Below are positions 40,300 to 49,645 of a stretch of DNA of 64,000 bases, in pieces (positions within the stretch are counted from its first letter, which is position 1; every line of letters begins with the position of its first letter). Origin of the DNA: Nitzschia sp. DOCU1. Its lineage: Eukaryota > Bacillariophyta > Bacillariophyceae > Bacillariales > Bacillariaceae. The notes under the pieces were generated by a model that saw only the letters and a list, made by a program, of their open reading frames with translations, ran no database searches and had not been told where the DNA came from. Made by a program: the position numbers and the translations under genes. The DNA is taken from the NCBI GenBank assembly GCA_951394045.1, contig OX595986.1:310001-374000 (forward strand), written 5' to 3'.

Positions 40300-41910
40300 T
40301 TAACTATACTGCCATCTTTTGTTTTCTTGCCATCCCAACAATTTATAGAGCCGTTCGTTGTAGGGTTCATATAGCTTCCTGAGTTCTTCTCGCGTTTCTG
40401 CGGATACCGGTGGTGCGTCTGGATAATCCGTCTCCATTTGAAACTCGAACGAGTTATCGTCCGCAGCCCCTCCTGTCAGTCTTGTAATAATGGACTGAAA
40501 GCCGTCGCTGTCTTTGGGGGCAACGGCACTACCCGCTTGGCTCCTACTACTGCTGCCACTACTACTTTCGCCCAGCCCATCTCCTAACCACGTCAAAATT
40601 TCGTCAATGAGTTGCGATGGCTTTGTCCTGAGGTCCTCGCTACGAAGTACCAAAATTTGTGTCTTTGGATCACGCCCCAAAGATCGCAAAGCATCATACC
40701 ATTCTTCCAATTGCAACGCATACAAGGATCGTCCAACCATTGCTCCTACCGGGTCCTTGACAGCGCGTTGATACTTCCACCAAGCTTGTCGTTCCAATGG
40801 ATCCACGTGACCTTCTGGGGGTGGTACTACTTCCACCGATTTCTGTAAGACTCCGGCCGATTGCAAACGTGTAATATCCATTTGTACCATGGCTGCCAAA
40901 TTCGCCATGTGTTGTCTTTGCTCTCGTTTCTCTTGGTGTAACGAATTGTAATCGCTAATTGTCCGTTCGACCGGATCTCTCAAGACGACCAAGAGTTTGA
41001 CCCAAGGAAAGGTACACAAAATAGGGATCCGACTATAAATCGAAAAGAGCATATAGTCCGGCGTCGCTTCAAAGGCAATCGATTCTGGTCGTCGTTGCAT
41101 GAGATCCGCCGAATAAAAGGGATAATAAAAGGCCTCGTCTGCAGCATAGCCATTGGCGAGTGGTTCTTCGACTTGATTCCACAATTCGTTTCTTACTGCA
41201 TCGACTTGAACTTTTGTGGATGGAGAGCCTCTCCAGTACTCCTTGGGGAACTGTTTGGGCATGAAAACCTCAAGTTCCTTGGCGCGAGCCTGGACAATGG
41301 TCGATGTGACCGTATTGCCGTCAGGCGACTTGATACTCCAGCGTTTTCCATTGAGCCACGCCCAGAGCGACGTTGTTCCAGACCGACTCGCTCCGATGAG
41401 TAAAAATGACGGCGTCCGAAGTTTCCAATTTTCTTCCCGTCGTTCTTCTAGTTGTGGCCACCAGTCTAAGGGATTTTGTACCTCACAATGATTGTCATAG
41501 AAACCCTTGGCTTGCTTTGAATAATGAGGAGCCTGGGACACGTTTTCGGCCTTGACGGATGCCTGATGAACCTTAGTGCCGCTGGACGCATCCAACTGAA
41601 TCGAATTCAGGGACCACGTTCTTGTCGTGGTTCCTGATTTCGATACTCCTGTTTCCACCATGGCCAAATCCCAAGCAGGCCGATAGAAGAATACCCACGC
41701 CATTGATGGGATGAATAGTGCCACTGGGATCCAGCGACGAAGACTTGTCATGTGGGCAGCGGCAGCGGATGATGATGACGATGCATTGTTTCTGCGTAGA
41801 CCACGGGTCGGTCTTCTAGAAGTAGAAGGAGTGGATTTGCTTTTCAAACGCATCGAGGCGAGTTCCTGCTTTCGTTTCAAAAGAAGTGATTGATTCTTGT
41901 TAGACCTCAT
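40300..41910 (-). CDS. Carbohydrate sulfotransferase-like type II membrane protein
   Basis: The 536-residue protein has a basic Ser-rich cytosolic tail, an anchor at residues 60-76 and a luminal sulfotransferase domain. The PAPS 5'-phosphosulfate loop is LLIGASRSGTTSLWAWL (about 170-185). The 3'-phosphate site is VKLLVVLRDPVERTISDY with Arg310 and Ser318. YSRIPILCTFPWVK and IAFEATPDYMLFS are further family blocks. This is the pattern of Golgi sulfotransferases, including heparan N-deacetylase/N-sulfotransferase-like enzymes, which move sulfate from PAPS to a sugar. A Ser/Gly-rich insertion (GESSSGSSSRSQAGS) lies near the C-terminus. It sits between copies C and D of the glycosyltransferase-like family, suggesting a shared glycan. 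Confidence 0.88.
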   Translation of the reverse strand: MRSNKNQSLLLKRKQELASMRLKSKSTPSTSRRPTRGLRRNNASSSSSAAAAHMTSLRRWIPVALFIPSMAWVFFYRPAWDLAMVETGVSKSGTTTRTWSLNSIQLDASSGTKVHQASVKAENVSQAPHYSKQAKGFYDNHCEVQNPLDWWPQLEERREENWKLRTPSFLLIGASRSGTTSLWAWLNGKRWSIKSPDGNTVTSTIVQARAKELEVFMPKQFPKEYWRGSPSTKVQVDAVRNELWNQVEEPLANGYAADEAFYYPFYSADLMQRRPESIAFEATPDYMLFSIYSRIPILCTFPWVKLLVVLRDPVERTISDYNSLHQEKREQRQHMANLAAMVQMDITRLQSAGVLQKSVEVVPPPEGHVDPLERQAWWKYQRAVKDPVGAMVGRSLYALQLEEWYDALRSLGRDPKTQILVLRSEDLRTKPSQLIDEILTWLGDGLGESSSGSSSRSQAGSAVAPKDSDGFQSIITRLTGGAADDNSFEFQMETDYPDAPPVSAETREELRKLYEPYNERLYKLLGWQENKRWQYS

Positions 41911-42520
41911 TCAATATCAGGACGTGCACACTAGCGGGGAGTCCAAAGTACTGCTCTCTGAAGCATAAGAATGACAACGTCTTTAGAGAGGAAGGTGAAG
42001 AGCTGGGCCCCGCATGTCATCGTCATTGCTGCCGCGACGAAAACAATTCAGACGGATCCTGCTCTCAGTCACGAGTTTGCCGTCATGGATACTTTTGAAT
42101 AGATACTGGTTCCATGTGTAATAAATGAGGCATGTTTCGCGTTCTGTTCTACAGAATACAGTTTGGACCGATTACAGACCCTCGCGTTAAACAAGCTGGA
42201 TTCTCATCAACCGGTAGCCACCCTAATCAAGAAACCGGGTGGGTGTAGTTGAATTACCGTCTCATGACGATGTGCCCATACAGAACGGTACGGTAGAACA
42301 CACAGAACACCCAACTTTCCCACTTTAGAGTCTTTTTGACGGGAGATCTATTCGATGTCATCTACCAGCTACTACCGGAAGTAATATCGATAATAGTCAT
42401 AGAAGAGGAGAGGTAGAAAACCCCCAGAGCCACCTTCCCACCGCTTCACAGAGCACGATACCGGCATTAACCACACTTGCTACTGTAGCGAAACCAAACA
42501 ACAACAGCAGCAACAACAAC
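41911..42520. promoter_or_regulatory. Divergent intergenic region
   Basis: It separates the sulfotransferase (minus) from the GAF-domain gene (plus). A CAACAACAGCAG-rich leader lies directly before the GAF gene ATG. No gene is seen. Confidence 0.4.
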
Positions 42521-43450
42521 ATGGTCATGAAGTTCTTGTCCATCAAGACGCCTAGTGGTAGCAAGTCAACCAAACGACAGAGCTCGTATGGAACTTATGA
42601 TTCTTCCAGCTCGGCTGGTCCGGAAGCGGCCATTAGCATGGCGGCAATGGAAGAACGATGTGCTATTTTGCAAATGGAAAATCGGCGATTGCGTCAAATT
42701 ACGGCACGGATTGCTAGCAAAATTGGTGTCGTTCACCGCCGTCAACAAGAGCATTCTTCAGGAGGATCAGTAAATGAGGACGACGACGATTGTCCACCTC
42801 CTCATGTTATTCTCGCACAAGCACATCGATTGCAAAAGTTGAATGAACTCGTGGTGGCACTGAGTATTGCACCCCGAGCCATGGATGCATACAAGGTTGT
42901 AGCACAATATACTCGAGAGATTGTGGGTGCCGCTCGTGTCTCCATTTCTATTTTGGGTAGTTTTCTACAAGATCACGATGATGAAGAATCAGCAGCAGCG
43001 GCAACGATGATTCCAGGGCCGACTACGACAACTGCAAGCAATGGGGACATTCTAATGAGCTACCATAAAAATGACTATCTAGAAATTTTCGGTTTGGATG
43101 GCAATGAAGGGGCACTCTCCATGGGTGTCAAACTACCCATTGACAATACTCAAATTGGACATGTGGCCATAACAAGAAAGCCAGTACGCGTCATGGACTG
43201 TGGAAATTGTGAGTATCCTTGGGTGGATATCCAAAATCTACACAAAATGGGAGTGGCTGCTTGCGTCGACGTTCCATTGATTTCCTCGGGACGTGTCCTA
43301 GGAACATTGAATACGGGTGTTACGGATGCGAGTGTCTACTTTCCGGAAGTCGAAGCTATGCTATTGCAAATTGCGGCAGTCTTGGCGAACGCCATGGAGA
43401 AAGAGAGGCTTTTGCTCAAAGCGCAAGTGGCACAAGCCAAAGCGCGATAG
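42521..43450 (+). CDS. GAF-domain protein
   Basis: The protein has 309 residues from the first ATG; a second in-frame Met is two codons later. The N-terminus is Ser/Lys-rich, followed by a short predicted coiled coil (MAAMEERCAILQMENRRLRQI) and a linking helix (AQAHRLQKLNELVVALS). A GAF domain covers about residues 115-290: ARVSISILGSFL, MGVKLPIDNTQIGHVAITRKP, VAACVDVPLISSGRVLGTLN and MLLQIAAVLANAMEKERLLL. GAF domains bind cyclic nucleotides, tetrapyrroles or other small ligands. The bound ligand cannot be read here, and no output domain follows. It stands between sulfotransferase and glycosyltransferase genes without an obvious link. Predicted to be cytosolic. Confidence 0.8.
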   Translation: MVMKFLSIKTPSGSKSTKRQSSYGTYDSSSSAGPEAAISMAAMEERCAILQMENRRLRQITARIASKIGVVHRRQQEHSSGGSVNEDDDDCPPPHVILAQAHRLQKLNELVVALSIAPRAMDAYKVVAQYTREIVGAARVSISILGSFLQDHDDEESAAAATMIPGPTTTTASNGDILMSYHKNDYLEIFGLDGNEGALSMGVKLPIDNTQIGHVAITRKPVRVMDCGNCEYPWVDIQNLHKMGVAACVDVPLISSGRVLGTLNTGVTDASVYFPEVEAMLLQIAAVLANAMEKERLLLKAQVAQAKAR

Positions 43451-43672
43451 TAGTCACCAAGACCAAGACTTGCTAGCTAGTCAAAGAAAGAGGTAGAAGA
43501 TAGATGCGCAACCTCAGCAACAAAAGGTTCGAAGGAGATCACCCAAAATGGGACTCACAAGAGACCTTGTTGAAACTGGGAAACAACCACACTCGAGGAA
43601 TTGAAATGAATCGCGAGCCTACAAAATGAATTATAGTAGCAGGGGATTTGCGTCCGCAGCAAATAGTAGCCC

Positions 43673-43682
43673 CTACCGGTAG
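43673..43682. promoter_or_regulatory. CTACCGGTAG palindrome
   Basis: Exact copy in the intergenic region after the GAF gene. See the matching sites at 44047, 50283, 53029 and 60539. Confidence 0.5.
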
Positions 43683-44046
43683 TAGATTGAAAATGGAGCA
43701 TTCTTGTCTTGATGCAACAGCAAAAGTCTAGTCCGATCAGCAGCGGGCGCAATAAGGAAGGTAGATGCAACACTCGGAAGTATTCCCAGTCGAATGGGAA
43801 CAAAATGACTACCACCCAGCCTTCAAGAACTTGTTACCACGAGGCCGTGCGACAGTATCTCCTATCCGAACAATACTAACACGCAACCATTTATAGAACC
43901 TGTAGCTTCGCTAGTTGCGTTTTTCACACAACAAGTTACAAAAGGCCTCTCACCGCTACGTCAAAGAAGTTCGTTGTTGATGGGGTACTCTGATATACGT
44001 ATGATACTCGTATCGTGTTAAAAGCTTTCCCTATTCAACGTAGTTG

Positions 44047-44056
44047 CTACCGGTAG
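44047..44056. promoter_or_regulatory. CTACCGGTAG palindrome
   Basis: Exact copy about 355 bp upstream of the fused glycosyltransferase gene. Confidence 0.5.
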
Positions 44057-44410
44057 AAGGCCTGCCCACATCACGTGGTGCACACCAACGTTTGACTTCT
44101 TTGACCTTTTCAATCTCGCTCCGACTCACGCACTCGGGACTCCCGTAACTGCGGCGGTCGCAACACCATCATGATGACCACAGGATTTTGCTTGTGTCGA
44201 TGACTGATGAGATGAAGCAGGTTTGATGGATGTATAATAATCATACTGCATTACAGGATAAGAGTCCGGGGGAAGTCGCTGGCATTCCATTGCTTGCTCT
44301 TATTCCACTAGGGTAGCAGAAGAATCGTGGCAAGGTCATCCTAAAGTTGCAGGATCCGATTGATTCATTCATCGGCTGGGCGACGACATTCGGTCTGCCC
44401 TTTTGCGATC

Positions 44411-46813
44411 ATGGCGGTTCCATCGTTGCTGGGGAAATGGTGGACTGGTCGTAAACGATTGAATGTGTTGGTGCTGCTACTCTTGTGCGCCTATTCCGTC
44501 ATGTGGGTGTTGATTTCTGGCTGGCATTTGAGTGACGGCAGCGGCAGGCATGGAGTAGAAATGCCCTTCTTGGATGGGTTCTTGTTTCATCAAGACAATT
44601 CGAAGAAATCGCAAGAATTTGCTGCTTGCTTACTAGTCATGGACGATTCCCACTTTTTGATGGAATGGCTCGCCTATCACTATCATGCACTCAATCTACG
44701 ACGTCTCATTATTGTCGCCGATCCCAATAGTCAAACTTCCCCCCAATTTGTTCTGGACCGATGGAAGGACTACATGGATATTACGCGCTGGGACGATGCC
44801 GATTACGCAACGACCGAAGAGTATCAAGACGCCTTGAGAGAAGTCAAACAGTACTTTGGACCGACTGTTTCACAATCGTTGGCCCGTCATCGGGCTCGAC
44901 AACGTCTCTTTTACTACAAATGCTTGCAAACTCTCAAGCGACAAGGCCAGCATTGGACGCTATTGACCGATACTGACGAATTTGTCACGCTCAACTATCC
45001 AATTGCACGAGCCTACAATTTGACGGATCATTTGGAACCTCCAGATCAACCTGGCGCAGTAGCTCAATTTGTCCTGGAACATGCTCGGGTGATGGGGCCA
45101 CCGACGACTACAACAACCAGGCAAGCCTCCTTGGTGCAACCCAATTCCGAATTGTTAAAAGACAATCCACCCCTCTATATTCTACAATCCTCTCCGTGTG
45201 TGCAAATACCTCGTATTCGCTTTGGCGCCCAAGAAAGCTCCTCTCAGGAGGTTCAACACCATGTCCCCACTGGTTACAATGGCAGCAACTTTGTCACGCT
45301 TCGATTTCGGTATCATACGCAACCCCAAGACTATCACATTAACAAAATCTCCAAAACCATGCTGGACTTATCAAGAATTGATTTGGATGAAATCATTCCT
45401 GTCAATAGCATTCACTTGCCCATTCGATCACTGTGTCAACAACGGCGCTTGCATCTACGGACGTCTCAATCTTTACTGGTACTTCATCATTACTTGGGAA
45501 GTCTGGAACAATATTTGTATCGAGAAAACGATGCTCGAATTGAAGATCAAGTGCGATCTCTATCTCAATTTCAACAACAAAGTGCGGGGGCCTCCCAACA
45601 AAACGACGATGACCAAATACGACCGTGGCTGGAAGGATTCGTAGCTCATCCACCAGAGCCACTGCCGGGGTCATCCTCCACAACAAGTGTCAAAACGAAT
45701 CCTGTGCAACGACGAAAACCCGAGCAGCTGTTACAAGGCGTTGGTCAATTACAGCCCAAATCTTGGACGACCTTTGCGGGAAATCCCAATCAGGATCGTT
45801 GTGCCATGTGCTTTTTTGGATTGCCTCGGGCCTTTTCGACCATGGTCTTGCCCACGATCATTCAAAATGTGTTGATTCCCAATGCTCGACACAATTGCGA
45901 TGTCTATGTTCACTTTTATCAACAATTCCAAGAAGCGGCGGGTCGTAAAAATCGGGGCGGCAAGGTCGATCCTACGGAAATCTATCAATTAAAAGAGGCC
46001 GTTCTTCAAGTTCAACGAGATCATGCCCCCCCACCGGGAGCTCGGACACATCGAACTCCTACCGTATCTTTTACTTTTGATACGGAAGCGGACTTTTGGA
46101 AGCGTCGCGGTGTGGTCATTGCCAAGTATCAGAATACGACAAACAGCGACGGCCGCCCAATGTACTTTCCATTCAATGCCCATACATATGAGAAATCCAG
46201 TATCGATAATATTGTTCGCCAATGGCATTCCATTGAATTTTCCTTCAAATTGATGGAAGTGACGGCGCGTCAACAAGGGTTTCAATACTCTCGCGTGGCC
46301 ATGTTTCGATCCGATGTCGTCTACATGACTCCGATTGATATTGCCTTGATGGATCTTGGTATTACGGACAGTCGCAACAATCATGTAGTCGTTCCAGGCT
46401 TTGCTCAAATGCCCGTCAATGATCGAATGATTTATGGGGCCTATCAAGGTGTCAAGATTTGGGCGACGCAACGATTCAACTTGGTTGAACAGCGGGCTAT
46501 CGAGAATCCAGAACCCGGTTACGTCATGCACTCGGAACGTTTTCTAAATGGGACTGTCTTTCCCGCCATTGAAGCAGCGGGATACAACATCAATGTCAAT
46601 TACGATATTTGTTTCATGAGGGCTCGTGCCGATGAATCCGCCATGATTTCGGATTGTACCATGAGCGGTGCGACCCGAGGATGGGAAGATGTCCGCCCCA
46701 TGGTGTTGTTGCAAAATTTGATCCAAAGGAAATGTACTCGGTTTAAAATGGGCGTAATGTGGACCTTTGCCGGTTGTGGAGAAGGAATCGACTACGAAAG
46801 CTCTAGACATTAG
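44411..46813 (+). CDS. Two-domain glycosyltransferase: GT92/DUF23-like plus family copy D domain
   Basis: The first ATG is at 44411 (ATGGCGG), giving 800 residues. A membrane anchor (about residues 17-37, LNVLVLLLLCAYSVMWVLI) is followed by a GT92/DUF23-like domain. Its blocks are FAACLLVMDDSHFLMEWLAYHYH, a metal-site LLTDTDEFVTLNY, YHINKISKTMLDL and a late LVLHHYLGSLEQYLYR; GT92 enzymes are often galactosyltransferases. After a low-complexity linker comes the domain shared with copies A-C (DRCAMCFFGLPRAF, PNARHNCDVYVHFYQQ, SRVAMFRSDVVYMTPIDI, PVNDRMIYGAYQGVK, HSERFLNGTVFPAIEA). One polypeptide therefore joins two transferase-like domains. The fusion is an uninterrupted reading frame and supports a glycosyltransferase role for the unclassified domain. 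Confidence 0.82.
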   Translation: MAVPSLLGKWWTGRKRLNVLVLLLLCAYSVMWVLISGWHLSDGSGRHGVEMPFLDGFLFHQDNSKKSQEFAACLLVMDDSHFLMEWLAYHYHALNLRRLIIVADPNSQTSPQFVLDRWKDYMDITRWDDADYATTEEYQDALREVKQYFGPTVSQSLARHRARQRLFYYKCLQTLKRQGQHWTLLTDTDEFVTLNYPIARAYNLTDHLEPPDQPGAVAQFVLEHARVMGPPTTTTTRQASLVQPNSELLKDNPPLYILQSSPCVQIPRIRFGAQESSSQEVQHHVPTGYNGSNFVTLRFRYHTQPQDYHINKISKTMLDLSRIDLDEIIPVNSIHLPIRSLCQQRRLHLRTSQSLLVLHHYLGSLEQYLYRENDARIEDQVRSLSQFQQQSAGASQQNDDDQIRPWLEGFVAHPPEPLPGSSSTTSVKTNPVQRRKPEQLLQGVGQLQPKSWTTFAGNPNQDRCAMCFFGLPRAFSTMVLPTIIQNVLIPNARHNCDVYVHFYQQFQEAAGRKNRGGKVDPTEIYQLKEAVLQVQRDHAPPPGARTHRTPTVSFTFDTEADFWKRRGVVIAKYQNTTNSDGRPMYFPFNAHTYEKSSIDNIVRQWHSIEFSFKLMEVTARQQGFQYSRVAMFRSDVVYMTPIDIALMDLGITDSRNNHVVVPGFAQMPVNDRMIYGAYQGVKIWATQRFNLVEQRAIENPEPGYVMHSERFLNGTVFPAIEAAGYNINVNYDICFMRARADESAMISDCTMSGATRGWEDVRPMVLLQNLIQRKCTRFKMGVMWTFAGCGEGIDYESSRH

Positions 46814-46916
46814 AGTACGGAGGGGGCACGGTTAACGTAGTAGCTAGTCAACAAATGCAAGCTACATTTGCAAATGACTATATTGCTTTGTCTAACGGCT
46901 AGTAGTAGCAGTTGGT

Positions 46917-48431
46917 CTATTGCCATTCCCACTCTTTGGGCCATTCCAATAGTCGATATAATCGCTGATTGTAATGCTCTAACAAGGAATCGAGTCGTTG
47001 TCGAGTCTGGGGGGATAGCTTCCCCATCAAGTTTCTGTCGCCAGAAGTAGTTCCGAGAGGAGCGTTTCCCAAGGTCATGTCACGTGGCGATAATGATAAG
47101 GATGATGATGGATACGTGATCATGCCGGGTGGATAGTCTTGGAGCCATTGTTGTACTTGTTGGTAATGATGATTCTTGTCTTGTACCAGAGCTTCTCGTC
47201 GAATGATTCGTAGTTCGGTAGCTGGATTTCGTTGCATATCGCGTAAGGCATCCATCCAATCTTCCATGGCAATGACATACAAGGATCGTGCCACGAAAGC
47301 TTGCTCGTGGGAAATACTTTGCAAATATCGATTCCATGCCACGCGTTCTTGATCACGATCTGTTTGCGGTAGTAATGTCGTTTGGTCGTAGTTGCTGGTA
47401 GTACTATTGGCTTGTACAAGTACCCCATGTTGAACCAGACGTTGTAGATCCATTTCAATGGCTTGTTCCAAGGACACTTGTGCATTTTGGGGATTTCGAA
47501 TCCACAATTCGTATTCACCCACTAATCTCTCCAAAGGATTTCGTAGGATAATGAGCAATTTGACCCACGGAAATGTGCAAAACATGGGAATCCGCGTAGT
47601 ACTCGAAAAGACAAAGTAGTTGGGAGTCTGGTCCACTGCCATTTTGATTTGCGAAGAATCCGTACTAGGCACAGAGAAATACTTTTCCGAATACCAAAGA
47701 TGTTGACGAATAGCACCCACATGTACTTTATTCCATGGAGCATCACGCCAATATCGCGATGGAAGATTCCAAGGAAGAAAAAACGCCATTTGCTTGGTCG
47801 ACGTAAACTGATTCGTTGCCAACAAGGCTTTTTCAAACGCTCTAGTTGTACCGAAATCTCCCATAATGATCAATGCGGGAGTCCGCAATCGCCAATTCAT
47901 AGTATTGTTGTTTTCGGGCCACCAATGGAGATGGGGTTGATTCAAAGCGCAGTGCCGATTGTAGAACGAGCGGGCTTTGGCAGTGATATTGGTGTTTCTG
48001 GCGGCGCTCTCAGGAAACTCTGGATTTCTGGGAATATCGTCTCCAGCAGCCGCATCTTGGGGTCGTTCCAGTCCTCGAAATGATATGGGTGGTGTTCGTT
48101 GTGATAATAAATCATCGATTTTGGAAAAGTAACGCTGTCGGCGGCGGTCCCGTTCCGTATCTCGGTGGGGCATGCCAAAGGACGCCAGCTCCTTCTGACT
48201 GTTGTTTTGGACACTTATCATGGGACGGCGAGAGTGCACCAAAAAGTCGATTGTCAAGGATGTAGCAATGCCCAACAATATGGGAACGATTGGGTGTCGC
48301 CACCAATGTGTGAGATGTCGAGGCGATGATGATGGCCGATTTGTCAAGGCAGAATCATTGTCACTACTACTACTAGGCGAGGCAGAAAGCGAACGTTTCA
48401 CCTCTGCCGACTGCCGCTCCCGAAACTTCAT
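46917..48431 (-). CDS. Sulfotransferase-like type II membrane protein with degenerate PAPS motifs
   Basis: I chose the ATG at 48431 (MKFRERQSAE, 504 residues) because it puts a membrane anchor (HPIVPILLGIATSLTIDFLV) after a short basic tail. An upstream in-frame ATG at 48653 would add 74 residues. It is a paralogue of the sulfotransferase at 40300: both have a WWP segment, RIP-FCTFPWVKLL and LYVIAMEDWMDALR against LYALQLEEWYDALR. The 5'-phosphosulfate loop reads IIMGDFGTTRAFEKALL, where the intact paralogue has IGASRSGTTSLWAWL. The 3'-phosphate site reads LRNPLERLVGEY, with Gly in place of Ser. PAPS binding is therefore doubtful; it may be an inactive partner or have changed specificity. Confidence 0.8.
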   Translation of the reverse strand: MKFRERQSAEVKRSLSASPSSSSDNDSALTNRPSSSPRHLTHWWRHPIVPILLGIATSLTIDFLVHSRRPMISVQNNSQKELASFGMPHRDTERDRRRQRYFSKIDDLLSQRTPPISFRGLERPQDAAAGDDIPRNPEFPESAARNTNITAKARSFYNRHCALNQPHLHWWPENNNTMNWRLRTPALIIMGDFGTTRAFEKALLATNQFTSTKQMAFFLPWNLPSRYWRDAPWNKVHVGAIRQHLWYSEKYFSVPSTDSSQIKMAVDQTPNYFVFSSTTRIPMFCTFPWVKLLIILRNPLERLVGEYELWIRNPQNAQVSLEQAIEMDLQRLVQHGVLVQANSTTSNYDQTTLLPQTDRDQERVAWNRYLQSISHEQAFVARSLYVIAMEDWMDALRDMQRNPATELRIIRREALVQDKNHHYQQVQQWLQDYPPGMITYPSSSLSLSPRDMTLGNAPLGTTSGDRNLMGKLSPQTRQRLDSLLEHYNQRLYRLLEWPKEWEWQ

Positions 48432-48904
48432 AGTAGATGGATGGGGTGGTGCTATTGACAGCTTCCAAAACAGTATGCAAAGTGCCACATTTTTATATAG
48501 GAGAAATGATGGCGATGGTGAGTCTCCCTCGAGTATTGATGCTATCTGCCAAACAAGAGATAGGAACGAAGAGAACACGTATCTTTGTGAAGGGCGAAAG
48601 CAAGCTCGAATGCCTTCCGATGAACCGCCTTTGGTATGCTCATTTTTTCGCATAAATTATATACATATATGAATATCTTCATATATGAGTACCATTATGC
48701 CTCGGTATCGACCTCCTTACCTCATTGTCCGCCATTGAATACCGACGGTATCGACTGTATTCTGGATCTTCATCCCGACGATAGTAAAATCCAATGACGA
48801 ACACCTCTCCCCCTCCGCACACATCCGACACAAAAGATGCTAGCAACTGATTTTGTTTGGACCACAGCATCCATAGTATTACTCAAACCACACAAGTCAT
48901 CATA
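48432..48904. promoter_or_regulatory. Divergent intergenic region with an AT-rich hairpin
   Basis: It separates the second sulfotransferase-like gene from the first small helical-protein gene. A perfect hairpin lies at 48664-48687. If translation starts at 48653 instead of 48431, part of this stretch is coding. Confidence 0.4.
48664..48687. repeat. Perfect 10-bp inverted repeat with 4-base loop
   Basis: CATATATGAA, loop TATC, TTCATATATG. It is AT-rich and in the divergent spacer. It could be a regulatory site or chance in AT-rich DNA. Confidence 0.6.
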
Positions 48905-49156
48905 ATGCCCAAATCGTATTTTGAGTTTTTGGAAGAAGAGTTTCAAGCGTTGACCAGTCAATTGCAAATTTCTCTCCAGGCACCGGCGCTGTCCATGACT
49001 TCCCAAGGGGCGGGTGTTCAAGCGCAACTGGTGCGGTGCAAAGCGGTATTGCAACAATTAAAAGCCGAAGCCCGTCAGGATTCCGACTTTCAAGATCGTT
49101 TCAAGCTGTATCAAATTCAATTTAAAGCATTGGAAGAATATGCGACTACACTATAA
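48905..49156 (+). CDS. Small helical protein, Vti1 N-domain-like, copy 1
   Basis: The first ATG is 48905, giving 83 residues. It starts MPKSYFEFLEEEFQALTSQL and continues with a second helix (QLVRCKAVLQQLKAEARQDS) and a third (LYQIQFKALEEYA). The order resembles the N-terminal three-helix domain of Vti1-type v-SNAREs, in which a YExEF-like start is followed by a QM-x-E-x-R helix. No SNARE motif or membrane anchor follows. Two longer paralogues lie at 49646-50158 (minus) and 50796-51176 (plus). This copy lacks their acidic ELTFTFDDD-type end and may be truncated. The similarity to Vti1 is at the motif level only. Confidence 0.6.
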   Translation: MPKSYFEFLEEEFQALTSQLQISLQAPALSMTSQGAGVQAQLVRCKAVLQQLKAEARQDSDFQDRFKLYQIQFKALEEYATTL

Positions 49157-49332
49157 TCATCACGAATGGCGTTGTTGAGACGGAGGAAATGACCATGTGG
49201 AGCAGGAGCTTCTGCTTCTTCGGGCGTATCGGCGGCGAGTCCATCAACATATCTATGACAACCATGGCAATACCAGTTGCTCTTGGCGACGACGAGTGGG
49301 GTAAGGTTATGTTTGGGAGGAAAAACCGCCAT
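49117..49332 (-). CDS. Possible small CxxC protein, hypothetical
   Basis: From the ATG at 49332 the frame gives 71 residues (MAVFPPKHNLTP) with NWYCHGCHRYVDG, a CxxC with nearby His that could be half of a zinc site, and an acidic Pro/Ala stretch. It overlaps the 3' end of the previous gene by 40 bp on the other strand. No family is recognised. It could be a chance frame or the last exon of a longer gene. Confidence 0.3.
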   Translation of the reverse strand: MAVFPPKHNLTPLVVAKSNWYCHGCHRYVDGLAADTPEEAEAPAPHGHFLRLNNAIRDDYSVVAYSSNALN

Positions 49333-49645
49333 CGTGGCTTTCCTTCCTTTGATTATTTTGAATGAAAGTTGCATTTGACGTCGACAGGAGCATCAAGCTC
49401 TCTCGGCATTGAATCCTTGCGTAGAAGGCCTTTTCTTCTTTGCTCTTACTTGTTTGAAAGGGAACCACACGAGACTACAATTCGAGAGGGTCTATTTGGC
49501 AGAAATCTAGAGACGGCGATGCTTTTGACGATTGTGGATGCAGAACGTATCCTAGTGGTTCCAAAACGTTTCTAGATTTTAAAAAATGACATAGTAACTA
49601 GTCTACAAAAAGTATCACAATAAAAGCATGAAAGCAAAAGGCAAA
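49333..49645. other. Intergenic, no gene seen
   Basis: Spacer of 313 bp with only short frames and no motif. Confidence 0.4.

Larger units (their letters stand above)
43451..44410. other. Intergenic with two CTACCGGTAG palindromes
   Basis: No gene is seen in this 960-bp stretch. It carries the 10-bp palindrome at about 43673-43682 and at 44047-44056 and should contain the promoter of the fused glycosyltransferase gene. Confidence 0.5.

Noticed and set aside
45402..46531. Long minus-strand frames opposite the fused glycosyltransferase gene
   Set aside because: Mirror of conserved coding sequence; similar mirrors appear opposite copies A-C.
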